A stretch of DNA of 64,000 nt from Chitinophaga sp. GbtcB8 (GTDB lineage Bacteria > Bacteroidota > Bacteroidia > Chitinophagales > Chitinophagaceae), in the NCBI RefSeq assembly GCF_019091455.1, contig NZ_JAGXJN010000010.1:120682-184681 (forward strand), given 5' to 3'. The position numbers and the translations under genes were made by a program. Below the pieces are notes generated by a model. It ran no database searches. It worked only from the letters and a program-made list of their open reading frames with translations, and had not been told where the DNA came from. Below, in pieces: positions 42,221 through 52,050 of this stretch. How positions within the stretch are numbered: the first letter of the stretch is position 1; each line of letters opens with the position of its first letter.

Positions 42221-42811
42221 TTGAGTGCAGAAGAGGCACCTTTAGGGGAAGAGCAGGTGTTATTGAAAAAAGTGTCGGCAGGAGATGAAGCTGCTTTTAC
42301 CGTATTATTCAACCAATACTACCCGCTGCTGTCTACGCATGTATTCCGCATCACCCGCTCATTACCTGAAACGGAAGAAATTGTGCAGGATGTATTCTTC
42401 AAGATCTGGATAACCAGGGAAAGCCTTGGTAATATCACTGCCTTCAGGCCCTACCTGTGGGTAATGGCTAAGAACCGGGCCCTGAACGCTTTGCAGAAAA
42501 CGGCCCGGGAAAGAAGTAACCGTACCGCTTACCTGCAGGAATACACGGAAACAGAAAAAGATGATGACCTGCATACCCTGCATTCCCTGATAGATGAAGC
42601 CATTCACCACCTGCCGCCCCAGCAGAAAAAAGTATACCTGCTGAGCCGCCGGCAGCGCCTGCGCCAGGCCGAAATAGCCGCCCAAACCGGGCTTACCGTG
42701 CCTACCGTTAAAAAATATATGCAGCTGGCCGTAGCCGCCATCAGCGATTATATAAAAGAGCGCCATCCCCTGATTACCATCCCTTTATTACTGCTCCGGA
42801 AATTTTTATAG
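42221..42811 (+). CDS. ECF sigma factor of the FecI/SusC-linked type
   Basis: The 196-residue protein has sigma region 2 (DEAAFTVLFNQYYPLL; EEIVQDVFFKIWITRESLG; AFRPYLWVMAKNRALNAL) and region 4 (HHLPPQQKKVYLLSRRQRLR; QAEIAAQTGLTVPTVKKYMQ). The start is TTG at 42221, supported by GGAGG at 42211-42215; no ATG fits. It directs RNA polymerase to its target operon, here presumably the SusC gene at 44176, when released from the FecR protein encoded next. Confidence 0.93.
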   Translation: MSAEEAPLGEEQVLLKKVSAGDEAAFTVLFNQYYPLLSTHVFRITRSLPETEEIVQDVFFKIWITRESLGNITAFRPYLWVMAKNRALNALQKTARERSNRTAYLQEYTETEKDDDLHTLHSLIDEAIHHLPPQQKKVYLLSRRQRLRQAEIAAQTGLTVPTVKKYMQLAVAAISDYIKERHPLITIPLLLLRKFL

Positions 42812-42882
42812 ATTTTTTTGCTGACCCATATCTACTTTTTCAATTCCCGTTTTGTCTTATATACAAACCACCAATCTGATCC

Positions 42883-44043
42883 ATGACATCCAGGGAACGT
42901 ATTCAACATTTATTTGAGCTTTACTACAACGACAGGATCACCACGGAAGAGGAAGCGGAGCTGATGGAGTTAATGGCCAGCGATCCCGGCTCGCCGGCGC
43001 AGCTATCAGCACTGCTGCAGCAGCAATGGGAAGCGCTGTCTGTAGCAGATGCGCGTTTCAATAAGGAAACAGGACAGCCTTTATTACTGAATATTTTAGG
43101 CGCTCCGCAAAAACGGGTAATACCGCTGTACCGTTATGGCTGGGCCGCAGCAGCGGTAATAGGAGTGATGCTGCTGGCCGGTGTTATTATCTGGCAGCAG
43201 CGCTTAGCCACCCGGCAGGAAATAAGCCAGGCAGCAGTACCCGTTATTTTGCCCGGCAGCAACAAAGCAGTGCTTACCCTGGCAGATGGTTCCACGCTAA
43301 TGCTGGACAGCGCCGGTAACCGCACCATTCAACAGGGCAATGCCACGGTGAGCCAGCAGGGCGGGCACTTACTGTATAATGCAGCTAACAGCGGCGCGCT
43401 GTTAAGTTATAATACCCTTACAACACCCAGGGGCGGGCAGTTCCGCTTAACCCTGCCGGATGGCACGGGCGTATGGCTGAATGCTGCATCGTCCATTACA
43501 TACCCCACGGCCTTTACCGGTGCAGAACGGAATGTAACGGTAACGGGGGAGGTGTACTTTGAAGTAGCGCAAATGGCTAACAAACCTTTTATGGTAACAG
43601 CCAACCATACTGCCATACAGGTGCTGGGCACCAGCTTTAACATAAACGCCTATACGGATGAGGCCACGGTAAATACCACCCTGCTGCAAGGCAGCATCAA
43701 AGTAACAGCCGGCGCTGCAGGCCAGGTGCTGTTACCCGGCCAGCAGGCGCAAACCACTGCCAATGGCAGCCTGCAGGTGCTGAACCATACGGATACCGAC
43801 CAGGCCATAGCCTGGAAGAACGGCAGCTTTGACTTTAGCGGCAAAGGACTGCCGGAAGTAATGCGGCAGCTGGCCCGCTGGTATGATATAGAAGTAGTGT
43901 TCAGCGGCAAAGTACCGGTACGCAAGTTCGGCGGGGAAATACAACGCAGCCTGCCCCTGTCTGAAGTGCTGGAAATACTGCAAACAATGGATGTAAAATT
44001 TAAAATAGAAAATGAAAAGAAGCTAATCGTATTGCCCGGCTAA
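42883..44043 (+). CDS. FecR-family anti-sigma factor
   Basis: The 386-residue protein has a cytoplasmic N-terminal sigma-binding part (LFELYYNDRITTEEEAELME), a single membrane helix (WAAAAVIGVMLLAGVIIW, near residues 87-104), the FecR domain (TPRGGQFRLTLPDGTGVWLN; GEVYFEVAQMANKPFMVT; VQVLGTSFNINAY-like block) and the C-terminal DUF4974 (ARWYDIEVVFSGKVPVRKFG; EVLEILQTMDVKFKIE). It holds the ECF sigma factor until the STN domain of the SusC protein contacts it. Confidence 0.93.
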   Translation: MTSRERIQHLFELYYNDRITTEEEAELMELMASDPGSPAQLSALLQQQWEALSVADARFNKETGQPLLLNILGAPQKRVIPLYRYGWAAAAVIGVMLLAGVIIWQQRLATRQEISQAAVPVILPGSNKAVLTLADGSTLMLDSAGNRTIQQGNATVSQQGGHLLYNAANSGALLSYNTLTTPRGGQFRLTLPDGTGVWLNAASSITYPTAFTGAERNVTVTGEVYFEVAQMANKPFMVTANHTAIQVLGTSFNINAYTDEATVNTTLLQGSIKVTAGAAGQVLLPGQQAQTTANGSLQVLNHTDTDQAIAWKNGSFDFSGKGLPEVMRQLARWYDIEVVFSGKVPVRKFGGEIQRSLPLSEVLEILQTMDVKFKIENEKKLIVLPG

Positions 44044-44072
44044 CCTACGGGCAAACCCGCGCGAAAAAAGAA

Positions 44073-44098
44073 GCCGTTCTACGGGGAGGTAGAACGGC
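44073..44098 (+). terminator. Hairpin between the FecR and SusC genes
   Basis: GCCGTTCTAC at 44073-44082 pairs perfectly with GTAGAACGGC at 44089-44098 around the loop GGGGAG. No run of T follows directly. It could end part of the upstream message or protect its 3' end, with the SusC gene having its own sigma-dependent start in the 77 bases that follow. Confidence 0.6.
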
Positions 44099-44175
44099 AG
44101 AGCGTTTGGCCGGTTTAGAATAAGGTCTGCTGAAAGACACAATTATTATAATCAACCAAAAACCTTTACAAAAGT

Positions 44176-47100
44176 ATGCATTTTAAGACTTTTTGTAACC
44201 GGGAGGTTATTGCCATGCCTGTAGGCAGCAGTAACCGGTTGTCGGGGGACGACAATTTAAAGGACAACCGCCGGTTACGCATTCTAACACTGCGTGTTAT
44301 GAAGTTATCAACCATCATCTTGCTGGCCGCCTGTTTACAGGTAAGCGCCAGCAGCTATTCGCAGACCGTTTCCTATACCTGCAGGAATGAGTCATTGGTG
44401 AACGTATTTAAGGCTATCAAACAGCAAACCGGCTACGTGGTTTTTTATGACCAGGGCATGGTGGATACGCTGCAGGGCGTTACGCTGAATGCAAAGGAAC
44501 AGCCGCTTAAAAGCTTTATGAATGAGGCTTTGCAGGACCTGCCTTTAAGCTACACCTTTAAGGACCGGACCATTGTGATCAGCAAAAAGTCTGTTTTAAA
44601 CCAGCTGCTGGACCGTGCTGCACAGGAAAAACCGCAGTATATTTTTGGCCGTTTGCTGGATGAGGAAAGCCAGCCGATAGAAAATGCATCCCTGACCTTA
44701 CAGCCGCTGAACCTGCACATTGTAACAGATCCGGCAGGCAGTTTTTCCTTTGGTGAAGTGCCGCCGGGTAACTATACGCTGGTGATCACCCACATCAGCT
44801 ATTCAAAGCTGGAAAAGAAAATAAAGGTAAAAGGGGAAACAGTAGACCTTCGCCTGGTGATGTACAAACAAAGGCTTGAGCTGGGACCAGTAGAGGTAAG
44901 CGTTGCCAGCACCGGTTATCAGAAGATCAACCGTTATACATCCACCGGGTCTTACACCCTTATTACTGCAAAAGAAATTGATGCCAACCCTTCCATTAAC
45001 CTGGCTGAAAGGCTGGAAGGCAAAGTGCCTGGCGTACATTTTGACCTGGCCAATAACCGGATACAGATCAGGGGCGCCAATAACTTTGCCACCGGGAATG
45101 TACCAAATGTAAGCACGCCGCTGATCGTTATTGATGGTTTCCCTGCCATTGAGCAGAACCTGGCTAACTATCCCGGCTCTCCTTTGGGTGAAGGTGCTGT
45201 AAGCCCAAACTCCCGCAGTGGAATACCCGTCAGCAACGCTACCATATTAAGCATTTTTAACCCGGCCGATATCCAGAGCATTACCTTCCTGAAAGATGCG
45301 GCAGCAGCCTCTATCTGGGGATCCAGGGCTGCTAACGGCGTAATAGTGATTGAAACTAAAAAGGGTATGAAAGGCCGTACCAGCGTAACGGCCAGCTCCA
45401 CCATCAGTGTTTCATCCACACCGGATATGAGCAAGGCCAATATGATGAACAGCGCGCAATATGTGGATTTTGAGAAAGAGCTGTATGATAAGGGATATTT
45501 TAAATCCGATCCTACCACGTACTGGCGCTATCAAAATGTAGATGATGCCGTATTGGCTATGTATGCAGCCCAGCGCGGAGACATCGGCTCCACGCAGCTG
45601 GATGCAAAGCTGCAGGAGCTTTCACAGCGTAATAACAGCAGCCAGTTGCGCAAATACCTGATGCAGCAGGCGGTTACACAGCAATATAATTTGTCCCTCT
45701 CCGGCGGGGCAGGTAATACCAGCTATTATATTTCCGGCAATTACTCCGCCAACTCACCGGTGTTTAAGAACAACAGCAGCAAAAATTATTCATTACTGGC
45801 CAACCTTACCAACGATTTCTTTAACAGGCGCCTGACCATCACCACCGGTTTAAACCAGGTGTATAGTGACCGTATGGTGAATGGTGCTGCGCAAACAGCC
45901 ATGAGCCCCGGTAACCTGGGCCTGCGGCCTTATGATATGCTGGTGGATGAGCAGGGCAAACCTATAAACCGCGCCATTGATTATATGCCGCATGTGATTG
46001 ACAGCCTTACCAGGCTGGGTATGATCCCCTGGACCTACAGCCCGCTGGAGGAGCTGCAATCCAGCAACGTTTACAAAACCACGGCCACCCGCCTTACTTC
46101 CCAGATCAGGGGTAATATCACAGAATGGCTGCACCTGGACTTTTCCGGTATGTACCAGCGTAACCTGGTAGACATGAGCAACCTGCAGAAGCAGAACTCT
46201 TATGTAGTGAAAAGCCTTATTAATACCGGCACTTCCTTCACCAATGGCAAACCTGTTTACGGCGTTCCATTGGGAGGCATTATGTATACCAGCCATACGG
46301 CAACGGAAGATTATTCTTTGCGGGGGCAGCTAAGCATTGACAAACGCATTAGCGACAAGCACCAGCTTAATATGATTGCCGGTACTGAGATCCGCCAATC
46401 TACCGCCAGCGGTTACAGCCAGGGGCATTTTGGATTTGATGAAGATACCTATAACTCTGTATCCGTAAACCCTACCACACCGTATAAAACATTTTATGGC
46501 AGCACTGCTACCATTGGTGCGCAGCAATCCAACATACTGGTGAGCAAGGCGCGTTACCTTTCCTATTACGGAAATGCTTCCTATACCTATGATTACCGTT
46601 ACACGGCCTCAGGCAGCCTGCGGTTTGATGATCATAACCTGGTAGGCGTGGAGCGCAGGAACAGGGCCAAACCATTATGGTCAGCAGGTTTGAAATGGGA
46701 TCTGAAACGGGAATCGTTCCTGGAAAATGTGCGCTGGGTAAATGGCCTGGATGTACGCGCTTCATTGGGCACCGGTGGCACCATTCCCATGTCTGCCACA
46801 CCTTTTGCGATTATTAGCCTGGTAGCTCCGGATGGCATTACACAGGCGTTACCCGGTGCTTATGTGGGGCTGCCTGCGAACCGCGACCTGAGCTGGGAAA
46901 CTACCCGTACCCTGAACTTTGGAACAGATGCAACGCTGTTTGCCAGCCGCTTAATGGTAACCCTGGATATCTATAACAAACATTCTTACGGCATTTTATC
47001 CAGCCTGCCCATTAACCCTACCTATGGCTGGGATTTCTTATCCTATAACGCTGCGGATATGCGCAGCCATGGTGTGGAATTCAGCGTTTCCGGGGATGTG

Positions 47101-47889
47101 CTGAGAAGCAGGGACTGGAACTGGAATGCCAGCTTTAATATTACTTACAGCACTAATAAAGTAACGGACAACCGTTTCCCGAACAAAACCACCTCGCCAT
47201 CAGGATCACCTGTTGTTGCCACCGGTTACCCTACGGATAACCTGTTTGTATACCGCTGGGCAGGTCTGGATAACCAGGGGCAGTCGCAGATCTATGACCG
47301 CAACGGTAAGATCATTTCTTCTTCCGAAACAACGGATTTTACGCCGGAGGATCTGTTATATGCCGGGCGCACTACAGCACCCTGGTTTGGCGGCTTTTCG
47401 CAGAACCTGCGCTGGAAGCAGTTCTCGCTGGGTATGCAGCTCTCTTATTACATGGGATACAAGGTGTTGAAAAATGATATCAGCATTAGTAATTACCCTA
47501 CCGGCAGTGAGTCCAGCGGATTTCTTAGCACCAGCAAAACCCTGGTGAACCGCTGGCGCAAACCTGGTGATGAAGCCTTTACCAATGTACCGGGCCTTAT
47601 GAACTTCAATGGCACCAGCATACAACGTTACATGACGTCGTCAGTGAATGTGATTGACGGGGATCATATACGCCTGCAGATGGTATCGCTGGGGTATACG
47701 CTGCCCTCCACAATGCTGAACCGCATAAAGGTAATGAAGTCGCTGAGCGTGCGGGCCTCCGCTAATAACCTGGGCATCATCTGGCGTAAGAATAAAGAGC
47801 ATATAGACCCGGATTACATGTTCTCAGGATCTTATACCAGCTGGCCGCCGGTGAGGAATTATTCTTTCAATGTCAATGTTACTTTCTAA
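44176..47889 (+). CDS. STN-domain SusC/RagA-type transporter with signalling role
   Basis: The 1237-residue protein is longer than the other two SusC proteins because an STN domain (SYTCRNESLVNVFKAIKQQT; GYVVFYDQGMVDTLQGVTLN) follows the signal peptide (TIILLAACLQVSASSYSQ). Next come a carboxypeptidase-like domain (GRLLDEESQPIENASLTL), the plug (DPNP-type VHFDLANNRIQIRGANNFAT; ITFLKDAAAASIWGSRAANG) and the barrel, ending FNVNVTF. The STN domain touches FecR in the periplasm when substrate binds, as in FecA. The SusD gene overlaps its end in the longest frame. A start near residue 42 (MKLSTIILL) is possible. Confidence 0.94.
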   Translation: MHFKTFCNREVIAMPVGSSNRLSGDDNLKDNRRLRILTLRVMKLSTIILLAACLQVSASSYSQTVSYTCRNESLVNVFKAIKQQTGYVVFYDQGMVDTLQGVTLNAKEQPLKSFMNEALQDLPLSYTFKDRTIVISKKSVLNQLLDRAAQEKPQYIFGRLLDEESQPIENASLTLQPLNLHIVTDPAGSFSFGEVPPGNYTLVITHISYSKLEKKIKVKGETVDLRLVMYKQRLELGPVEVSVASTGYQKINRYTSTGSYTLITAKEIDANPSINLAERLEGKVPGVHFDLANNRIQIRGANNFATGNVPNVSTPLIVIDGFPAIEQNLANYPGSPLGEGAVSPNSRSGIPVSNATILSIFNPADIQSITFLKDAAAASIWGSRAANGVIVIETKKGMKGRTSVTASSTISVSSTPDMSKANMMNSAQYVDFEKELYDKGYFKSDPTTYWRYQNVDDAVLAMYAAQRGDIGSTQLDAKLQELSQRNNSSQLRKYLMQQAVTQQYNLSLSGGAGNTSYYISGNYSANSPVFKNNSSKNYSLLANLTNDFFNRRLTITTGLNQVYSDRMVNGAAQTAMSPGNLGLRPYDMLVDEQGKPINRAIDYMPHVIDSLTRLGMIPWTYSPLEELQSSNVYKTTATRLTSQIRGNITEWLHLDFSGMYQRNLVDMSNLQKQNSYVVKSLINTGTSFTNGKPVYGVPLGGIMYTSHTATEDYSLRGQLSIDKRISDKHQLNMIAGTEIRQSTASGYSQGHFGFDEDTYNSVSVNPTTPYKTFYGSTATIGAQQSNILVSKARYLSYYGNASYTYDYRYTASGSLRFDDHNLVGVERRNRAKPLWSAGLKWDLKRESFLENVRWVNGLDVRASLGTGGTIPMSATPFAIISLVAPDGITQALPGAYVGLPANRDLSWETTRTLNFGTDATLFASRLMVTLDIYNKHSYGILSSLPINPTYGWDFLSYNAADMRSHGVEFSVSGDVLRSRDWNWNASFNITYSTNKVTDNRFPNKTTSPSGSPVVATGYPTDNLFVYRWAGLDNQGQSQIYDRNGKIISSSETTDFTPEDLLYAGRTTAPWFGGFSQNLRWKQFSLGMQLSYYMGYKVLKNDISISNYPTGSESSGFLSTSKTLVNRWRKPGDEAFTNVPGLMNFNGTSIQRYMTSSVNVIDGDHIRLQMVSLGYTLPSTMLNRIKVMKSLSVRASANNLGIIWRKNKEHIDPDYMFSGSYTSWPPVRNYSFNVNVTF

Positions 47890-47902
47890 ATACTTGCCAA
47901 TA

Positions 47903-49267
47903 ATGAACAGGATCATATATATAACTGTGGCGGCTCTTTTTTTATTAACAGGAGCCGGTTGCCGCAAATACGTGGAAATAGACCAGGTGGGCACGCGTAC
48001 CCTGCATTATACAAAAGATTTCCAGGCCCTGCTGAACTATTCGCAGGTAATGGAAAAAACATACTACTACCCGGAGATGGCGTCTGATGAAGTGAATATC
48101 AGCGATACCAACTACCAGAAAAATATGCGGGACCTTGATGTAAAAGGCTATACCTGGGCGCCGGAGATTTTTATTGATGTAAATGACGGGGACTGGGACG
48201 GGCTTTATAAACAGGTGTATTACTGCAACCTGGTAACTGCCGGTGTGCTGGACAGCGATGGCGGTACGGAAATGGAGAAAAGGAACATATATGCACAGGC
48301 GTTAGTGCACCGTGCGTATGCTTTTTACACGCTGGTGAATATTTATGCCAAACAATATGATGCTGCTACTGCAGCCGGCGATGCGGGCGTACCGGTATTA
48401 ACGGTGCCCGATTTTACCGGCAGCCTGAAAAGAGCATCTGTTAAAGAAGTGTATGACCTGGTAAAAAACGATCTGCAGGCAGCGCTGCCTGAGCTGGCAG
48501 ATGTAGCGTCCTATTCTTCTATCCCTTCGCGTGCAGCAGTATATGCTATACTGGCCAGGGCCAGCCTGCAGCAGGGATTGTATGCAGATGCAGGAAAGTA
48601 TGCGGATAGTGCGCTTGCAAGGCAGCATACCTTGTTAAACCTGGCAGATTATGCTGATAATGCCGCCGGGCTGCCACTGAAGCTGCAGGATCCTGAGATC
48701 ATTTTTCTAAAATCAATGACCCTTGCACTGCCCACCTTTCCGCTAAGTGATGACCTGCTGGCGCTGCTGGAGAATACCGACCTGCGTTACACATTGTTTA
48801 CGGCAGATGGGGCTAACTTTCCCGGAAATGGATTTATTGGCCGCGGTTATTACCGTATGCGTATTAACAGCCAGGGCGTGTATACCGGCCCCTGTGTGCC
48901 GGAAATGATGCTGATCAAAGCAGAATCCGAAGCGCGTGCCGGTAATGTGGGTCCTGCGCTGGATGTGCTGAATGAGCTGCGCAAACACCGCTATAAACCT
49001 GCCGACTATACGGACCTGCGTGTTACAGACGCGAAAACAGCTTTACGCCAGGTATTGAATGAACGCAGCCGAGAGCTGATGGGCCGCGGTTTCCGCTGGT
49101 TTGACCAGAAACGTTTGAACCGGGAAGCAGACTTTGCCACCACGGTAACCCGGAGTAATTTCCGCGGGCAAACCTATACGCTGGCGCCTAACAGCAACCG
49201 TTATGTGTTCCCGATAGCCAACATATACATAAAACTGAATCCTGAAATAACACCTAACCCAAGATAA
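47903..49267 (+). CDS. SusD/RagB-type lipoprotein, third locus
   Basis: The ATG at 47903 (MNRIIYITVAALFLLTGAGC) is chosen because it begins the lipoprotein signal, with lipidation at C20; a longer frame from 47870 overlaps the SusC gene. The 454-residue product carries the SusD pattern: YAQALVHRAYAFYTLVNIYA, AVYAILARASLQQGLYADAG and QVLNERSRELMGRGFRWFDQ. It is somewhat shorter than the other two SusD proteins. It likely binds peptides rather than glycans, because a metalloprotease gene follows. Confidence 0.92.
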   Translation: MNRIIYITVAALFLLTGAGCRKYVEIDQVGTRTLHYTKDFQALLNYSQVMEKTYYYPEMASDEVNISDTNYQKNMRDLDVKGYTWAPEIFIDVNDGDWDGLYKQVYYCNLVTAGVLDSDGGTEMEKRNIYAQALVHRAYAFYTLVNIYAKQYDAATAAGDAGVPVLTVPDFTGSLKRASVKEVYDLVKNDLQAALPELADVASYSSIPSRAAVYAILARASLQQGLYADAGKYADSALARQHTLLNLADYADNAAGLPLKLQDPEIIFLKSMTLALPTFPLSDDLLALLENTDLRYTLFTADGANFPGNGFIGRGYYRMRINSQGVYTGPCVPEMMLIKAESEARAGNVGPALDVLNELRKHRYKPADYTDLRVTDAKTALRQVLNERSRELMGRGFRWFDQKRLNREADFATTVTRSNFRGQTYTLAPNSNRYVFPIANIYIKLNPEITPNPR

Positions 49268-49295
49268 TTCACACACAACACCATTAATAGATTTT

Positions 49296-51815
49296 ATGAT
49301 GCAACGAAGATCCGGATCTTTTGCGGCTCTGCTGTTATGCGCTGTAATGAGTATTAGCAGCATGGCAATAGCCCAGAAGCATAAAAAAGACACCACAACA
49401 GCTGCAGCTGCTGACAAGAACAATGCGGATTCCCTTAAAAAGAAAACCGGTCCGCAGCCTGTTAAAAAGTATGAGGAGGTGATCACCAAAGACATGCGCA
49501 GCAGCAAGGGTTTTATTACTGTGCATACCAAAGAGGATAAGTATTATTTCGAGATCCCCTTTTCCCTGTTCGGCCGCTATATTATGACGGTGAACAGGAT
49601 TGCCAAAGCCTCTGTAGATATGCGTAACGGGCCCTGGGGCCTGGCGGGCGATGAAATAGGGGAGGCCATTTACAGCTTTGAAAGAGGCCCTTCCAACAAG
49701 CTGTTTATGAGAAGGCTGTCGTTCACGGAATATACATCAGACAGTTCCCGCGCTATGTTCAATGCAGTGCAGAAGAACAATGTGCAGCCTATTGCATATG
49801 CTTTCCCCATTGCCGCCTTTAACCAGGATTCTACTGCGCTGGTGATAGATGTAACGGAGCTGCTGAACAGTGATAATGATATCTTATATTTCCATGGCGA
49901 TAAAATAAAACAACGGGCCGGTGTAAGCGGCCAGCAGAACGACCGGAGCTATATTAAATACGTACATACCTATGCCACAAACCTGGAGGTGCGGGCCCTG
50001 AAAACATATGCAGCAGGGCTCAACCCTTCCGGGCCTAATTACTCCATGGAGCTGAACTCTTCGTTTGTGCTGCTGCCTGAAAAGCCCATGCAGGGCCGCC
50101 TGCTGGATGAGCGCGTGGGTTATTTTGCCACCGGCTTCCGTGACTTTGATGCCAACCCGCAGGGTGTGAAAGAGGTAGTATATGCAAAACGCTGGCGCCT
50201 GGAGCCTAAACCGGCAGATGTTGAAAAATATAAAAGGGGAGAGCTGGTAGAACCGGTAAAGCCCATTGTATTTTATATTGATCCTGCTACGCCTAAAAAG
50301 TGGGTGCCTTACCTGATACAGGGTGTGAACGACTGGCAAAATGCTTTTGAAGGCGCTGGTTTTAAAAATGCCGTGTATGCCCGCATGGCGCCAACAGAAC
50401 AGGAAGACAGCACCTGGAGCCTGGACGATGCCAGCCACTCTGCCATTATTTACCGCCCTTCGCAGATCATGAATGCCATGGGCCCTAACGTGGCAGACCC
50501 GCGCAGCGGCGAGATCATTGAAAGCCATATTTTCTGGTACCATAACGTAATGAAATTATTGCACGACTGGTACCTGGTGCAGTGCGCTGCCGTTGATCCC
50601 CGCGCGCGCAAACGTGAGTTTGATGATGAGCTCATGGGGCAGCTGATCCGCTTTGTATCCAGCCACGAAGTAGGGCATACGCTAGGCCTGCGTCATAACT
50701 TTGGCGCATCCTCCACCGTGCCGGTAGATAGCCTGCGTAATAAACGCTGGGTGGAAAAGTATGGCCATACGCCTTCCATTATGGACTATGCCCGTTTCAA
50801 CTACGTGGCGCAGCCGGAAGATAATATCGGCGAAGCAGGCCTGTTCCCCCGTATTAACGACTATGATAAATGGGCCATTGCATGGGGGTACCGCTGGCAT
50901 CCGGAATACAGATCGCCCTGGGAAGAACAGCTGGCATTTACTAAAATGGTTACCGACAGCCTGAAAAAGAACCACCGTTTATTTTTTGGCAATGAGATGG
51001 AACCTGCAGACCCGCGCAGCCAGAATGAGGACCTGGGCGATAATGCCATGAAAGCCAGTTTGTACGGTATTAAGAACCTGAAACGCATACTGCCGCAGCT
51101 GGCCGCATGGACCACCGCACCGCAGGAGGAGTCTGATGCCGCCAAAGAGATGTTAGGTACTGTATGGAGCCAGTACGTAATGTACACCGGCCACGTAATA
51201 AAATACATTGGCGGCGTGTACCATACGCCTAAAGTAGGCGCGGAGCCCGGCCCGGTGGAAGAAATTGTGTCTAAAGCCAAACAGCAGGAGGCCATGGAAT
51301 TTCTTAAAAAGGAATTTTTTACCACACCTATGTGGCTAAACGAAAAAAGCCTGATTGAAAGATGCCAGGTGAATTTTACCAAGGAATTATCTGAGCTGCA
51401 AATTTCCGCTGTTGGCACCCTGGTAACCCGTAACCGCTTAAGCCGCCTGTTAACCGCAGAAATTGAAGAAGGTAAAAAAGGTTATGGCGTGCAGGAGTTC
51501 CTGACGGATATGGATAAAGCCATTTATACGGAATTATACCAGGGCAAAAATGTGGATGTGTACCGCCGCAACCTGCAGCAAGCCTACCTGAACCGCGTGC
51601 TGGAACAGGCTTTTGCCCCGGACGACCCGTACCAGATATTGTTTGGGGCATTTCACCCAACATTCTCTGACCTGCAGGGCATTTTAAGGGATGAGCTGCA
51701 AAAGCAGCAGGCATTGATCAAAAAGAATATGCTGAACCCGGGCCTGGATAATATGACCAGGATACACCTGCGGGAGATGAATGATAAGATCACACGCAAA
51801 TTTGCGATCAAATAA
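49296..51815 (+). CDS. Large secreted zinc metalloprotease (DUF5117/DUF5118 type)
   Basis: The 839-residue protein has a signal peptide (AALLLCAVMSISSMAIAQ), a DUF5118-like short segment (VKKYEEVITKDMRSSKGFIT), a DUF5117-like beta-rich region (FPIAAFNQDSTALVIDVTEL) and a catalytic domain with the extended zinc motif HEVGHTLGLRH (H457, E458, H461, H467), followed by SIMDYARFNYVAQ with the Met-turn. The pattern is that of metzincin-like proteases encoded next to SusC/SusD pairs. It would cut proteins into peptides for the SusC/SusD transporter upstream. A terminator follows about 100 bp after the stop. Confidence 0.92.
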   Translation: MMQRRSGSFAALLLCAVMSISSMAIAQKHKKDTTTAAAADKNNADSLKKKTGPQPVKKYEEVITKDMRSSKGFITVHTKEDKYYFEIPFSLFGRYIMTVNRIAKASVDMRNGPWGLAGDEIGEAIYSFERGPSNKLFMRRLSFTEYTSDSSRAMFNAVQKNNVQPIAYAFPIAAFNQDSTALVIDVTELLNSDNDILYFHGDKIKQRAGVSGQQNDRSYIKYVHTYATNLEVRALKTYAAGLNPSGPNYSMELNSSFVLLPEKPMQGRLLDERVGYFATGFRDFDANPQGVKEVVYAKRWRLEPKPADVEKYKRGELVEPVKPIVFYIDPATPKKWVPYLIQGVNDWQNAFEGAGFKNAVYARMAPTEQEDSTWSLDDASHSAIIYRPSQIMNAMGPNVADPRSGEIIESHIFWYHNVMKLLHDWYLVQCAAVDPRARKREFDDELMGQLIRFVSSHEVGHTLGLRHNFGASSTVPVDSLRNKRWVEKYGHTPSIMDYARFNYVAQPEDNIGEAGLFPRINDYDKWAIAWGYRWHPEYRSPWEEQLAFTKMVTDSLKKNHRLFFGNEMEPADPRSQNEDLGDNAMKASLYGIKNLKRILPQLAAWTTAPQEESDAAKEMLGTVWSQYVMYTGHVIKYIGGVYHTPKVGAEPGPVEEIVSKAKQQEAMEFLKKEFFTTPMWLNEKSLIERCQVNFTKELSELQISAVGTLVTRNRLSRLLTAEIEEGKKGYGVQEFLTDMDKAIYTELYQGKNVDVYRRNLQQAYLNRVLEQAFAPDDPYQILFGAFHPTFSDLQGILRDELQKQQALIKKNMLNPGLDNMTRIHLREMNDKITRKFAIK

Positions 51816-51913
51816 ATACTCCTATCCTATATAAAACCTGTCCTGCAACTATTCCTGGAGTTATGATTGATAGAAGAGAGAATTGACTGACTTTAGATTT
51901 TGATTGACACGAG

Positions 51914-51947
51914 ACCCCTGCCGGTTTTTACCAGCGGGGGGTTTTTA
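51914..51947 (+). terminator. Rho-independent terminator after the metalloprotease gene
   Basis: ACCCCTGCCGG at 51914-51924 folds with CCAGCGGGGG at 51931-51940 and is followed by GTTTTTATTG. This is a standard G+C-rich stem with a T-run and closes the sigma/FecR/SusC/SusD/protease operon. Confidence 0.8.
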
Positions 51948-51964
51948 TTGTGAGGTAAAAGTAA

Positions 51965-52016
51965 AAATGTAAAAGTGGAATACAGCCCCTTATTAGCTGC
52001 ATTCCACTTTACATTT
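51965..52016. repeat. Long hairpin resembling the one at 9253-9318
   Basis: AAATGTAAAAGTGGAATACAG at 51965-51985 pairs with GCTGCATTCCACTTTACATT downstream (to 52016), with one bulge and one mismatch. The arms resemble AATGTAAAAGTAAAATGCCG of the hairpin at 9253-9318. Both stand between convergent genes. A half-copy, ATAAAAGTGAAATGCAG, is seen near 53722. Confidence 0.6.
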
Positions 52017-52050
52017 ATGATCTTATATAATTACGTTTTACCCTTCTTCC

